Origin: Acidimicrobiales bacterium
GTDB lineage: Bacteria; Actinomycetota; Acidimicrobiia; Acidimicrobiales; SZUA-35
Direction: 5' to 3'
Length of the DNA: 37,825 nt
NCBI GenBank assembly: GCA_024638805.1
Contig: JAHEJO010000005.1
Span: 1 to 37,825, forward strand
Shown here: positions 15,251 through 23,002 of the stretch, piece after piece
Numbering within the stretch: the stretch's first letter is position 1
How the letters are laid out: the number at the start of each line of letters is the position of its first letter
Position numbers and translations under genes: made by a program
Notes under the pieces: generated by a model
The model's database searches: none
Seen by the model: the letters and a program-made list of their open reading frames with translations, nothing else
Told to the model about the DNA's origin: nothing

Positions 15251-16145
15251 ACGCATCCGCCAACCGGTGAATGTCGGCCGGTCCCACCTGCGCTGTCCGC
15301 AGCTTCGGCAGATGGATCTGGGCCAGCGGCAGACCCTCGCTCAGGCGGTCCAACTGGCGGGCCTGGGTCCGCCCCTGACGGACACGCCGGTCGATCACGG
15401 TCGTGGTCGGTCCCGGGAGCCTGACCGTGCGAGCCGCCGAGATCAGGCCCCGTATCGGCGCCTGGATCTGATTTACCACGATCGGGGCCAACGACACCCC
15501 CAGGTCCTCTTCGAGAGTGAAGGCGGTGTCGATGCATTCGGTGACCGGCGTCGGTTCGGGGATACACACGAGCTGAACCCGGCATCGGCTCTCGTCGGCC
15601 AGGAATTCGATGGCGGCCTCGGCCTGCCGGTGCACCGGTCCACCCAAGCTGGCCCGGGCCAGCCCCGACGGCGTGCGCAGGAAGGAGATTGCATGGCCCG
15701 CGGCGGGACCGTCGACGACGACGAGATCGGCGAGGTGGCGATCGGCGATCTGGCGGATCTTGCCCAGCGCCATCAGATCGCGCAGTCCGACCGCGGCGGT
15801 GGTGACGACGTCGATGATTCCGGTCATCGTGAGGCGTCCGGTCATGCGTTCCAGACCGTGGGCGCCGAGGTAGTCCGAGAGGGCCTCGTCGGGCGTGATC
15901 CTGCGGCCGGTGATGGAACCGGCGCCAGCCTCGGGAGCGGACAAGAGCCGGGGTTCGAATGCGAGTGGACCTTGGCCGAAGAGCGACGCCAGCTGACTGC
16001 GCCCTTCGAGTTCGACCAACTGCACGTTGGCGCCCGCTCGGGCCGCCGCGATCGCAACGGTTGCGCCTACGGTTGTCTTGCCCACACCGCCTTTGCCGGC
16101 AACGATCAGGACCCGAGATGCCCCGACGACGTCTTCGACACGCAT
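15240..16145 (-). CDS. ArsA-family P-loop ATPase, first of a pair
   Basis: A 301-residue ATPase with a complete deviant Walker A, AGKGGVGKTT (about 16-25), a second ATP-contact region LVVVDGPAAGHAISFLRTP, and VVNQIQ. It is shorter than classical ArsA and has a single ATPase unit. ATG 16145 is the only good start; it sits 8 bases after a TAGCCT -10 box on the minus strand, so the message is probably leaderless. Its first 28 bases are also the first 28 bases of the divergent nfeD-like gene. The role in the family is poorly defined; redox or metabolic stress links are reported in mycobacteria. Confidence 0.88.
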   Translation of the reverse strand: MRVEDVVGASRVLIVAGKGGVGKTTVGATVAIAAARAGANVQLVELEGRSQLASLFGQGPLAFEPRLLSAPEAGAGSITGRRITPDEALSDYLGAHGLERMTGRLTMTGIIDVVTTAAVGLRDLMALGKIRQIADRHLADLVVVDGPAAGHAISFLRTPSGLARASLGGPVHRQAEAAIEFLADESRCRVQLVCIPEPTPVTECIDTAFTLEEDLGVSLAPIVVNQIQAPIRGLISAARTVRLPGPTTTVIDRRVRQGRTQARQLDRLSEGLPLAQIHLPKLRTAQVGPADIHRLADAYGV

Positions 16146-17392
16146 TACCTGCCAGGCTAGCGACAGCCCTGGTCATCCTGGCGATCGTAAGTATCTTCGG
16201 ATCGTCGACGGCTCGGGCTCAGGAGGACACCGACGCCCGGCGGGGGGACGTACGGATCATCGAGGTCTCGGGCCTTCTCGATGCCGTGACCGCCGATTTC
16301 CTGCTGTCCGAACTCGACCGGGCGGAGGAACAGGGAGCGCTCGCCGTGGTGCTCCAGGTGGATTCGTTGGCCTCGGTTGTCGATGAGGGCGTGTACCTCG
16401 AGTTGGCGACGCGATTGAGTGAAACGCCGGTCACCATCGCGTTCTGGGTCGGTCCCAGCGGCAGTGCCGCCGAGGGTGGGACCGCTGAGCTGGCCGGTGT
16501 CGTCGACATCGTCGGCGTGGCCGGTGGGTCCCGCATCGGGGCCACCGGACCGGCCCGTCTTCCGGACCGCTTCGGTCCAGCTTTCGGCGACGCCACGGCC
16601 CGGCTCGCCGATCAAGCCATCGGCGCCCAGGAGGCGATCGACCTCGGGATCTCCGTAGGCCCCCTCGTCGAAGTGTCGACGCTGCCCACCTTCCTGCTCG
16701 AGATCGAGGGTTACGAACTGGTGAGGAACGAGGCCGGCGATCAGGTTTCGAACGTCACCCAGGACTTCCTGAAGCTGCCGATCACGAGCCAACTGTTCCA
16801 CACCGTGGCCAGTCCCGAGATCACCTACCTGTTCTTCACCGGCGGCCTCGCGCTGCTCATTTTCGAGCTCTACACCGCCGGCGTGGGCATCGCCGGACTG
16901 GTCGGCATGGGGATGGTCGTCGCCGGGACGTACGGCTTGGCGACCCTGCCGTTCCGCACGGTCGGGGTGGTGCTCCTCGTCCTGTCCTTCCTGGCCCTGG
17001 CTGTCGATATCCAGACGAACCTGCCCCGCGCCTACACCGTGATCGGGCTGGTGCTGTTCGTCGCCGGCACGTTCGTCCTGTGGGATGGGATCACCATGAG
17101 CTGGGTCACCGGCATGGTCGGCATCGTCGGGGCGGTCCTCTACGCCTACATCGGGATGCCCACGATGGTCCGCACCCGGTTCTCGAGCCCTGTGATCGGT
17201 CGGAAGTGGCTGGTCGGCACCGATGGGCAGGCGCTCACCGAACTGAGGCCGAAGCTCGCCGGGGAGGTGAGGCTCGGTGGGGCCAAATGGATCGCCACGT
17301 CGGGGAGTGGTGTCATCGCAGCCGGTGAGCACGTCACGGTGATCGCCACCGAGGGGGTCGAGCTGGTGGTGGAGTCTTCGTCGAAGGGCTGA
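16118..17392 (+). CDS. NfeD-family membrane protein with degenerate ClpP-like domain
   Basis: A 424-residue NfeD1b-type protein. A signal peptide is present (RRRLRH then ALVILAIVSIFGSSTARA). A ClpP/SppA-like domain spans about 45-205. Four to five membrane helices (about 232-350) and an OB-fold (about 360-420, G-x-A-x-T-x-L-x-P-like) follow. In active members the nucleophile lies in an A-S-A-G motif; the aligned segment here is SGSAAEGGTAELAG, so the Ser appears replaced. The ATG lies inside the 5' end of the divergent ArsA-like gene; the signal peptide needs this start. The family associates with flotillin-like proteins and membrane quality control. Confidence 0.85.
   Translation: MPRRRLRHALPARLATALVILAIVSIFGSSTARAQEDTDARRGDVRIIEVSGLLDAVTADFLLSELDRAEEQGALAVVLQVDSLASVVDEGVYLELATRLSETPVTIAFWVGPSGSAAEGGTAELAGVVDIVGVAGGSRIGATGPARLPDRFGPAFGDATARLADQAIGAQEAIDLGISVGPLVEVSTLPTFLLEIEGYELVRNEAGDQVSNVTQDFLKLPITSQLFHTVASPEITYLFFTGGLALLIFELYTAGVGIAGLVGMGMVVAGTYGLATLPFRTVGVVLLVLSFLALAVDIQTNLPRAYTVIGLVLFVAGTFVLWDGITMSWVTGMVGIVGAVLYAYIGMPTMVRTRFSSPVIGRKWLVGTDGQALTELRPKLAGEVRLGGAKWIATSGSGVIAAGEHVTVIATEGVELVVESSSKG
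16154..16159 (-). promoter_or_regulatory. Leaderless -10 box of the ArsA-like operon
   Basis: TAGCCT (minus strand) ends 8 bases before ATG 16145. It lies inside the signal-peptide codons of the divergent nfeD-like gene. Confidence 0.55.
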
Positions 17393-17457
17393 ACCCGGCG
17401 GTGCGGTCAGCGGTCGGAAGACCCCGTCCGGAAAACCGGTGGGTTGTGGCTTTCTTG

Positions 17458-17471
17458 TGTGATCCATCACA
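17458..17471. promoter_or_regulatory. Palindrome TGTGAT-CC-ATCACA at whiB promoter
   Basis: Perfect 6-bp arms around a 2-bp centre. It overlaps a -35-like TTGTGT (17455-17460) placed 18 bp before a -10-like TAGCGT (17479-17484). The half-sites resemble CRP/FNR-family TGTGA but the spacing is 4, not 6. Its position suggests repression of the whiB gene. Confidence 0.55.
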
Positions 17472-17478
17472 TCGGATG

Positions 17479-17484
17479 TAGCGT
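17479..17484 (+). promoter_or_regulatory. -10 box of the whiB-family gene
   Basis: TAGCGT with a -35-like TTGTGT 18 bp upstream. The predicted leader is about 28 bases and contains a GGGGGG-rich ribosome site. Confidence 0.45.
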
Positions 17485-17517
17485 TGGGGATCGAACCGAG
17501 AGGGGGGGCGCAGTCTC

Positions 17518-17811
17518 ATGTCTGCTCTCACAGCTGTATCCGCACGGGCAACCAACAACACGAAGATGAGCGACCAGATCTGGGGCCTGGCCGCATGCCG
17601 AGGACCTCATCAGGAGATCTTCTTCCCACCGTCGGTTGCTGAGTCCCGACGCTCGAAGCGGCGGCGGGAGGCCAGGGCAAAGGAGATCTGCGGAACGTGC
17701 CCGATCAGCGAGGCGTGTCTGCGAACTGCGCTGGCTCGCAATGAGCAGCACGGCATCTGGGGCGGGCATACGGAGAAGGAGCGTCGACAGCTGCTGACGA
17801 TGAGCTCGTAG
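17518..17811 (+). CDS. WhiB-family Fe-S regulator (WblA/WhiB4-like by context)
   Basis: A 97-residue WhiB-like protein. Four Cys ligands for a redox-sensitive [4Fe-4S] cluster are Cys 27, Cys 58, Cys 61 and Cys 67 (CRGPH ... CGTCPISEAC). The GIWGG turn at 79-83 follows, then a basic tail. WhiB proteins bind the principal sigma factor region 4 and respond to oxygen, NO or redox stress. Linkage to the ArsA pair matches mycobacterial whiB4 and streptomycete wblA, so orthology to those is likely but inferred. ATG 17518 is used; Met 17 is a possible shorter start. It is convergent with selB, 10 bp apart. Confidence 0.94.
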   Translation: MSALTAVSARATNNTKMSDQIWGLAACRGPHQEIFFPPSVAESRRSKRRREARAKEICGTCPISEACLRTALARNEQHGIWGGHTEKERRQLLTMSS

Positions 17812-17821
17812 TCTCCCCGTA

Positions 17822-19534
17822 CTACAGGCGGGGTCCTGCGATCCGGTAGTCGCCGCGCCGGCGGGTCCTGCCGTTCCTGTCGAAGTGCGCCAGAAGAGCG
17901 AGGGTGTACTTGCGGGTCGTGTCGAGCAGGTCCCGCACATCAGCAACCGTGACACCGGACGGTTGATCTGCGAGGCGTTCCCTCAGACGTGCAGCCGCCA
18001 TGTCGATTGCCTCGGCGCTGAAGAAGATCCCATCGCTCTCGACCACCAGGCCCTGGCGGATCATCGCTCGGACCTCCTCTCGATCGACGCGGTCGGGGGG
18101 CGGGGGCCGAAATGGCGCAGCGTTGAGTTCGACGATCCACGGGTGACCGGTGAGTGGCGACACCGAAGCGCCGATGGTGATCCGGCCGTCCTCGACGACG
18201 AAGTCGTCGAGCTGTTCGACCAGCGCCCGTTGTTGCTGGACGAGGCGAGCGGCGTCGAGTCCTTGTTCGCCTGCAGCCTCCACCTGGCGACGAAGCTCGG
18301 TTTCGGTGTCGAGCAAAGCGTGTTCGCTGACCAGCCACGAACCCACCGTTGGGGTCCGCTGCTGCCCTGTCAGCCGGGCGAACGATTCCGCAGTTACCCA
18401 GCCTCGGTCGGCGATCACCCGATCGGGGTCACCGTCGGGTTGGGCCAGTCTCGCCGGCACGACCGGATCGACGTCGAGGAACCGTCCTCCGCCGATGGTC
18501 TCGGACCGTCCGGACTCGCGAAGGATGAGGTTGTCGCCCGGTAGAGCCGGAACGGGGCGATCCAGGTAGAGGCGGATGAGACCGGTTGCACCCGGGGCGA
18601 TCTCGCCGTGCCCGCCGAGCACCCGCAAGCGCACGGCGAACTCGCCCGATCCGATGTAGGCCATGTAGGCCCCCCGCCGTGTCACCGCGTGGGCCACCGC
18701 GGGAAGGACCCGCAATTCGGCGTCGACGACCGAGGCTGAGTGCCATCGATCCGGATGCACGAGGACGTCGCCCCGCACGACTTCGGTGTGCGAGACTCCG
18801 GACAGGTTGACGGCGACCCGGTTGCCAGGTGCGATCGAGTCGACCGATGCGTGATGGTTCTCCAGAGCACGGATCCGCCCCTGCCGCATCGTCGGGAATA
18901 CGGTTATGCGATCGCCGACGTCGAGCCGGCCGTCCATGAGAGTTCCGGTGACGATCGTGCCCGTTCCGGTGGCGGAGAACACACGATCGACCCACAACCT
19001 CGGGGTTCCCCGATCGGGAGCCCGACCGACGGCGTCGAAGAGATCGCCCAGGGCGGTGCGCAGTTCGTCGAGCCCGCTGCCGGTAGCGCCGGATACTGCG
19101 ATGACCGGGGCGCCCTCGGCGAAGGTGCCCGCCACATGGTCCTCGACGTCCAGCACGGCGAGTTCCAGCAGCTCCGAATCGACCAGGTCGGCCATCGTGA
19201 CCGCGATCACGGCATGGCGCAGACCGAGCAGATCGAGAATGCGCAGGTGCTCCTCACTCTGGGGTTTCCAGCCTTCGGTCGCCGAAACCACGAAGAGGGT
19301 CCCCTGCACGGCACCGACCCCGGCCAGCATGTTGCGGATGAACCGGACGTGGCCGGGCACATCGATGAAGGAGATCGATCTCCGGCGCGACAACCCGAGA
19401 CGAGCAAAACCGAGATCGATCGTGAGACCCCGGACCTTCTCCTCTTCGAGTCGATCGGGATCGGTCCCGGTCAGAGCCCGCACGAGGGTGGACTTGCCGT
19501 GATCGACATGCCCCGCTGTGGCGATGACCGTCAT
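17822..19534 (-). CDS. selB: Selenocysteine-specific elongation factor SelB
   Basis: A 570-residue translation GTPase that delivers Sec-tRNA to UGA codons followed by a SECIS hairpin. G1 is GHVDHGKS (8-15), switch I GLTIDLGFA (36-44), G3 DVPGH (58-62). The G4 motif reads TMAD (113-116) where [NT]KxD is expected; the specificity Asp is kept. Beta-barrel domains II/III follow. The C-terminus holds winged helices, ending in the typical TTRKYTLALLAHFDRNGRTR stretch. Its ATG overlaps the selA stop (ATGA), so selA-selB is one operon. Full length for actinobacterial SelB. Confidence 0.96.
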   Translation of the reverse strand: MTVIATAGHVDHGKSTLVRALTGTDPDRLEEEKVRGLTIDLGFARLGLSRRRSISFIDVPGHVRFIRNMLAGVGAVQGTLFVVSATEGWKPQSEEHLRILDLLGLRHAVIAVTMADLVDSELLELAVLDVEDHVAGTFAEGAPVIAVSGATGSGLDELRTALGDLFDAVGRAPDRGTPRLWVDRVFSATGTGTIVTGTLMDGRLDVGDRITVFPTMRQGRIRALENHHASVDSIAPGNRVAVNLSGVSHTEVVRGDVLVHPDRWHSASVVDAELRVLPAVAHAVTRRGAYMAYIGSGEFAVRLRVLGGHGEIAPGATGLIRLYLDRPVPALPGDNLILRESGRSETIGGGRFLDVDPVVPARLAQPDGDPDRVIADRGWVTAESFARLTGQQRTPTVGSWLVSEHALLDTETELRRQVEAAGEQGLDAARLVQQQRALVEQLDDFVVEDGRITIGASVSPLTGHPWIVELNAAPFRPPPPDRVDREEVRAMIRQGLVVESDGIFFSAEAIDMAAARLRERLADQPSGVTVADVRDLLDTTRKYTLALLAHFDRNGRTRRRGDYRIAGPRL

Positions 19535-20814
19535 CGACCGGTCGCGGCCAGAGCGGCGGAGAGAGCCCCGGCGAGTTCGCGGTCCAACAGCGGGTCGACG
19601 GTTCTGACGTCGCAGACGGTGGTGTTCTCGTGGACGCGGGCGATCACGGGCCGGGTGGCCTGGCGCAGAACGGCGGTGACATCTCCCGGACAGGACAGAC
19701 CGATGCTCGGGATCGTTCGGCCGGGGAGTGTTCCGCCGCCCGGCACGGCCTCGGTGGCGGCCACGGTCACACGATCCGATCCGACTCTGTGTGCGATGGC
19801 CTCTGCTCTGGCCCGCAGTTCTGCAACCGGCACCGACGCCATCCTCCAGAACGGGATGGCATCGGCATCGCGCCGCAGGTGATGCAGCATCGTCGATTGG
19901 AGCGCTTCGATGACGAGCGCGCCCGGACGCAACGCCCGCGCCAGGGGGTGTCGGGCGCAGGCCGCCACCAGATCGGACCGACCGGCGATGATGCCCGCCT
20001 GTGGACCGCCCAAGAGCTTGTCGCCACTGAAGATGACGAGATCGGCGCCCGCCTCGAGGGTCTGGCGGGCGGCAGGTTCCCCGTCCAACCACGCCGGTGG
20101 CGGGCCGGCGAGCCACGGACAGGCAGCGTCGAGGAGGCCGGATCCGATGTCGGCGGCCACGGGAGGCCCGAGTGTCGCCAGTTCGGCGATGCTGGTTCGT
20201 TCGCTGAAGCCGGTGATCCTGTAGTTGGACTGGTGGACGCTGAGGAGCAGGGCGACGTCGGTCGCCTTCGTCGCCCGATCGAAGTCGGTGAGTCGGGTCC
20301 GATTCGTCGTGCCGACCTCGATGAGCTGAGCACCCGACCGGACCATCACATCAGGAACTCTGAAGGCGCCGCCGATCTCGACCAGTTCGCCACGGCTTAT
20401 CGCCACTCCGCGGTCCTCGGCCAGGGCGGCGAGAACCAGAAGGAGTGCAGCCGCGCAGTTGTTGACCACTACGGCCGCCTCCGCCCCGCAGGCCAGCGCG
20501 ACGGTGTCGCCGATGACCCGCTGACGAGAGCCTCTCTGTCCCGTTGCCAGATCGAGTTCTACGTTGAGATAGGTCGTCTCATGGTGCAGGGAGATCGGCG
20601 CTCTGCCCAGATTGGTGTGCAGGAGCGTCCCTGTCGCATTGATGACCGGCGTGAGCAACCGGCGAGACCGCTGCAGGGCCATCGCCGCAGCATCGTCCAC
20701 CCTGCCGGCGTCGATCGCCTCCCGGGCGACCTCGACACAGAGCGGGTGGGGCAGACCCGACGAACCGAGCGACCGGGCCAGGCTGTCGACCGACGGCGGC
20801 CGCTCGGATCTCAT
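19531..20814 (-). CDS. selA: L-seryl-tRNA(Sec) selenium transferase
   Basis: A 427-residue PLP enzyme converting Ser-tRNA(Sec) to Sec-tRNA(Sec) with selenophosphate. The N-terminal helical domain contains the region RPPSVDSLARSL. The core has INATGTLLHTNLGRAP, NNCAAALLL, VGTTNRT and the PLP Lys 266 in FSGDKLLGGPQAGII. Start ATG 20814 is chosen because a TATCCT -10 box lies 7 bases upstream on the minus strand, indicating a leaderless message; the upstream in-frame extension to 20874 overlaps that promoter. It is co-directional and overlapping with selB. The substrate makers selD and selC are not visible in this window. Confidence 0.96.
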   Translation of the reverse strand: MRSERPPSVDSLARSLGSSGLPHPLCVEVAREAIDAGRVDDAAAMALQRSRRLLTPVINATGTLLHTNLGRAPISLHHETTYLNVELDLATGQRGSRQRVIGDTVALACGAEAAVVVNNCAAALLLVLAALAEDRGVAISRGELVEIGGAFRVPDVMVRSGAQLIEVGTTNRTRLTDFDRATKATDVALLLSVHQSNYRITGFSERTSIAELATLGPPVAADIGSGLLDAACPWLAGPPPAWLDGEPAARQTLEAGADLVIFSGDKLLGGPQAGIIAGRSDLVAACARHPLARALRPGALVIEALQSTMLHHLRRDADAIPFWRMASVPVAELRARAEAIAHRVGSDRVTVAATEAVPGGGTLPGRTIPSIGLSCPGDVTAVLRQATRPVIARVHENTTVCDVRTVDPLLDRELAGALSAALAATGR

Positions 20815-20821
20815 CCTTTCG

Positions 20822-20827
20822 AGGATA
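20822..20827 (-). promoter_or_regulatory. Leaderless -10 box of selA-selB
   Basis: TATCCT (minus strand) ends 7 bases before the selA ATG. A -35-like TTCGGC lies 18 bp further upstream. Confidence 0.6.
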
Positions 20828-20887
20828 GGACCCGTGCCGGCGATGGCCGAAGTCGTTCCCGGCTGTATCGCCAAAGGGCCACGCCGG

Positions 20888-20893
20888 TAGACT
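20888..20893 (+). promoter_or_regulatory. Leaderless -10 box of fxsA
   Basis: TAGACT ends 8 bases before ATG 20902; there is no ribosome site. It diverges from the selA promoter 60 bp away. Confidence 0.58.
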
Positions 20894-20901
20894 TCTGAAC
20901 G

Positions 20902-21378
20902 ATGGTGAGGAGATCCGGACTGGTCGGCACAGCGATCCTGCTGCTCCCCGTCGCGGAGCTGGCTGCGTTGATCGTCGTGGGCCGGGCTCTCGGGTTCCTG
21001 TGGACGGTGCTCCTGTTCGTCCTCCTCAGCCTGTTCGGCGTGCGGCTCTTCCGGCTCCGGGTCGCGGCCATCGCTGCAACCACCGTCGGTGCCGTCACCG
21101 CCGACGCCGAGGTCCCACGAGAGATCGCATCGGGCGTGCTGGCTCTCCTCGGAGCGGCGTTGGTCGTCCTGCCCGGATTCATCACCGGTGTGGTCGGTCT
21201 GTTGCTCCAGTTCGCCGTGATACGAGCGTTGCTCACCTCTCGCGTGACGGCACCTTTCACGACGGTGGTGGGTTCGGTCGGCACCCGATTCGCGGGCCGG
21301 GGCGATGTCATCGATGTCGACGTCGTGGATTCCGGGAGCAACTCACCTCCGTTTCCCTCGTCTCCGGAGCTCTCATGA
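20902..21378 (+). CDS. fxsA: FxsA-family cytoplasmic membrane protein
   Basis: A 158-residue integral membrane protein. Helices at about 8-30, 32-50 and 78-112 and the motif VLPGFITGVVGLLL are characteristic of FxsA (the family named for suppression of phage T7 F-exclusion when overproduced). The glycine-rich 'LPGFxTDxxG'-type loop is present with Gly in place of the Asp. The C-terminal tail is short and acidic. No enzymatic role is known. It is separated from the next gene by a promoter at 21383. Confidence 0.88.
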   Translation: MVRRSGLVGTAILLLPVAELAALIVVGRALGFLWTVLLFVLLSLFGVRLFRLRVAAIAATTVGAVTADAEVPREIASGVLALLGAALVVLPGFITGVVGLLLQFAVIRALLTSRVTAPFTTVVGSVGTRFAGRGDVIDVDVVDSGSNSPPFPSSPELS

Positions 21379-21382
21379 GCCC

Positions 21383-21388
21383 TAGACT
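21383..21388 (+). promoter_or_regulatory. -10 box of the MBL-fold gene
   Basis: TAGACT predicts a start near 21395 and a leader of about 25 bases carrying GAGGAG. This makes GTG 21421 a better start than ATG 21391. Confidence 0.5.
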
Positions 21389-21420
21389 GTATGACTGTGT
21401 TCGATAAGAGGAGACCTGCC

Positions 21421-21990
21421 GTGCCTGTGGAAGAACCGACACCGCCACCGCCGATCATTCCCGGGGTTGCTCGTGCCCTCAGTCCTCTCCTGCGCCGCAT
21501 CGCACACCACGGACCCGACGGCGAACCCGGTCTCAACACGTATCTGGTGGGTATCGACGAGATCGTCATCGTCGATCCAGGTCCGGGCGACCTCGAGCAC
21601 CTCGATGTGATCTGCGGCTGCGGTGGGGACCGTATTCGCTGGATCGTCATGACCCAGACCTCCGACGAGTACGCGGCAGGTGCAGTGGCCCTCAAGGAGA
21701 AGACCGGGGCCGAACTGATCGCCCCGCCCGGTTTTGATGGCGCCGACGACATCCTGGGTGACGACTACAAGATCGACGCCACGGAGTTCGTGATCCGAGC
21801 GTTGAGGACCGGCAGTGGCGACGACTTCGTTTACGTGCTCGAACAGGAGCGGAGCATCCTGGCCGGTGACCTGTTCGACCACGGTGTGCCCGAGGGGCTG
21901 CCGCAGCGTGTCAAGCAGTTTCGGGTCAAGACGATCGCTCCCGGTCATGGACAGTTCATCGAGGACGCCAAACGGGTGCTCGGCCTGTGA
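21421..21990 (+). CDS. Degenerate metallo-beta-lactamase-fold protein
   Basis: About 189 residues with the LACTB2/glyoxalase-II-like core: LNTYLVG, VIVDPGPG, then the metal loop, LAGDLF and APGHGQFI near the end. The signature THxHxDH reads TQTSDEY (78-84), so two metal His are Gln and Ser and the third is Glu. The His usually found in the PGHTPGS-like strand is also missing. The GDLF Asp and final His remain. Metal hydrolysis is therefore unlikely in the usual form; a pseudoenzyme or a different ligand set is possible. GTG 21421 has GAGGAG at 7-base spacing; ATG 21391 is an alternative. Confidence 0.78.
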   Translation: MPVEEPTPPPPIIPGVARALSPLLRRIAHHGPDGEPGLNTYLVGIDEIVIVDPGPGDLEHLDVICGCGGDRIRWIVMTQTSDEYAAGAVALKEKTGAELIAPPGFDGADDILGDDYKIDATEFVIRALRTGSGDDFVYVLEQERSILAGDLFDHGVPEGLPQRVKQFRVKTIAPGHGQFIEDAKRVLGL

Positions 21991-22226
21991 AACGGTCCTT
22001 TGCGGCGAATCCAGCGATTGACCTGAAAAGGAACTGAGAGACGGCTCCCGGACGGTGTTTCGCGCTCGCCCCGCGCCGCCTGGTCCCGCCGCAACGCTGC
22101 GAACTGGAACTACTACGTAGAGCGGTCAAATCTCACGGCTGTCACTTCTGGTGAGGCCCTGCTCGCTCTCGGCGGGCGCACCACGCGGTCACGACATTGA
22201 AACACCAACGCCGCGACTTGTTGCCC

Positions 22227-22232
22227 TATGTT
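22227..22232 (+). promoter_or_regulatory. Candidate -10 box upstream of the CmpX-like gene
   Basis: TATGTT predicts a leader of roughly 48 bases before ATG 22287, whose AGGGAG ribosome site is 8-9 bases upstream. The rest of 21991-22286 shows no gene. Confidence 0.4.
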
Positions 22233-22286
22233 TCGTCTACGTCGTGTCGGCAACTACGCCACACATGAACCAAGGGAGAAACAAAC

Positions 22287-22988
22287 ATGCTTGCTGTGGA
22301 GTTTTCGCAGCCGATCGAGGATGCGTTCAGCAAACTCTTCGGCTTCATTCCGAATCTGATCGTCCTGATCCTGATTCTCGTCGTCGGGTACTTCATCGCC
22401 CGTTTCATTCGACGTGCCATCGTCACCCTGTTGCGCAAGATTCGTTTCGACGACTACATCGACAAAGCCGGTATCGGTGGCCCGCTCGAGTCGGCCGGTT
22501 TCGCCGACAGCGGCAGGTTCCTGGCCATGATCATCTACTACCTGATCATGCTGGTGGTCCTGCAGATCGCCTTGAGCGCGTTCGGTGACAACCCGGTAAG
22601 CGACGTGGTCAACGAGCTCATCGCCTTCATTCCAAAGGCGATCGTCGCCATCGTCATCGTGATCGTGACCGGACTGATCGCCAACGCCGTTCGCAACATG
22701 CTGGCCCCGGCGGTGGCGAACCAGGAATTCGGCGGTTTGGTCACCACGCTCGCGGTCGTCGCCATCTGGGTGATCGGTTCCTTTGCCGCCCTCGACCAAC
22801 TCGAGATCGCCTCGGTCATCGTCGACCGTCTGTTCACCGCGATCATCGGGAGCTTGAGCCTGATCCTGGTCATAAAGTTCGGGGTCGGTGGGATCTGGGA
22901 AGCCCGCGATCGGTTCTGGCCGGCGGTCTACGACCGGATCACAGGAACGGTCAAGGACGACAGGGTCGCACCGCCACCGCAGCGTTAG
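22287..22988 (+). CDS. CmpX/MscS-related membrane protein with conserved TM helices
   Basis: A 233-residue polytopic membrane protein of the family with the 'conserved TM helix' of mechanosensitive-channel relatives (PF05552 type). About five helices lie near 22-43, 77-100, 108-132, 145-167 and 180-203. The helix-loop FIRRAIVTLLRKIRFDDYID after TM1 is typical, and a related block recurs in the second half. It lacks the MscS beta domain, so it is probably not a channel by itself. It stands upstream of an ECF sigma operon that ends in a second related gene. Confidence 0.82.
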   Translation: MLAVEFSQPIEDAFSKLFGFIPNLIVLILILVVGYFIARFIRRAIVTLLRKIRFDDYIDKAGIGGPLESAGFADSGRFLAMIIYYLIMLVVLQIALSAFGDNPVSDVVNELIAFIPKAIVAIVIVIVTGLIANAVRNMLAPAVANQEFGGLVTTLAVVAIWVIGSFAALDQLEIASVIVDRLFTAIIGSLSLILVIKFGVGGIWEARDRFWPAVYDRITGTVKDDRVAPPPQR

Positions 22989-23002
22989 AACATCCATGGA
23001 GT

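Noticed and set aside
14201-16145. Arsenite-export (arsA) annotation for the two ATPases
   Set aside because: They are single-unit ATPases without arsB, arsD or arsR nearby; the WhiB linkage points to the actinobacterial paralogue group instead.
17815-17833. Terminator hairpin between whiB and selB
   Set aside because: The stem is only 5 bp (CCCCG/CGGGG) with a 9-base loop and no T-tract.
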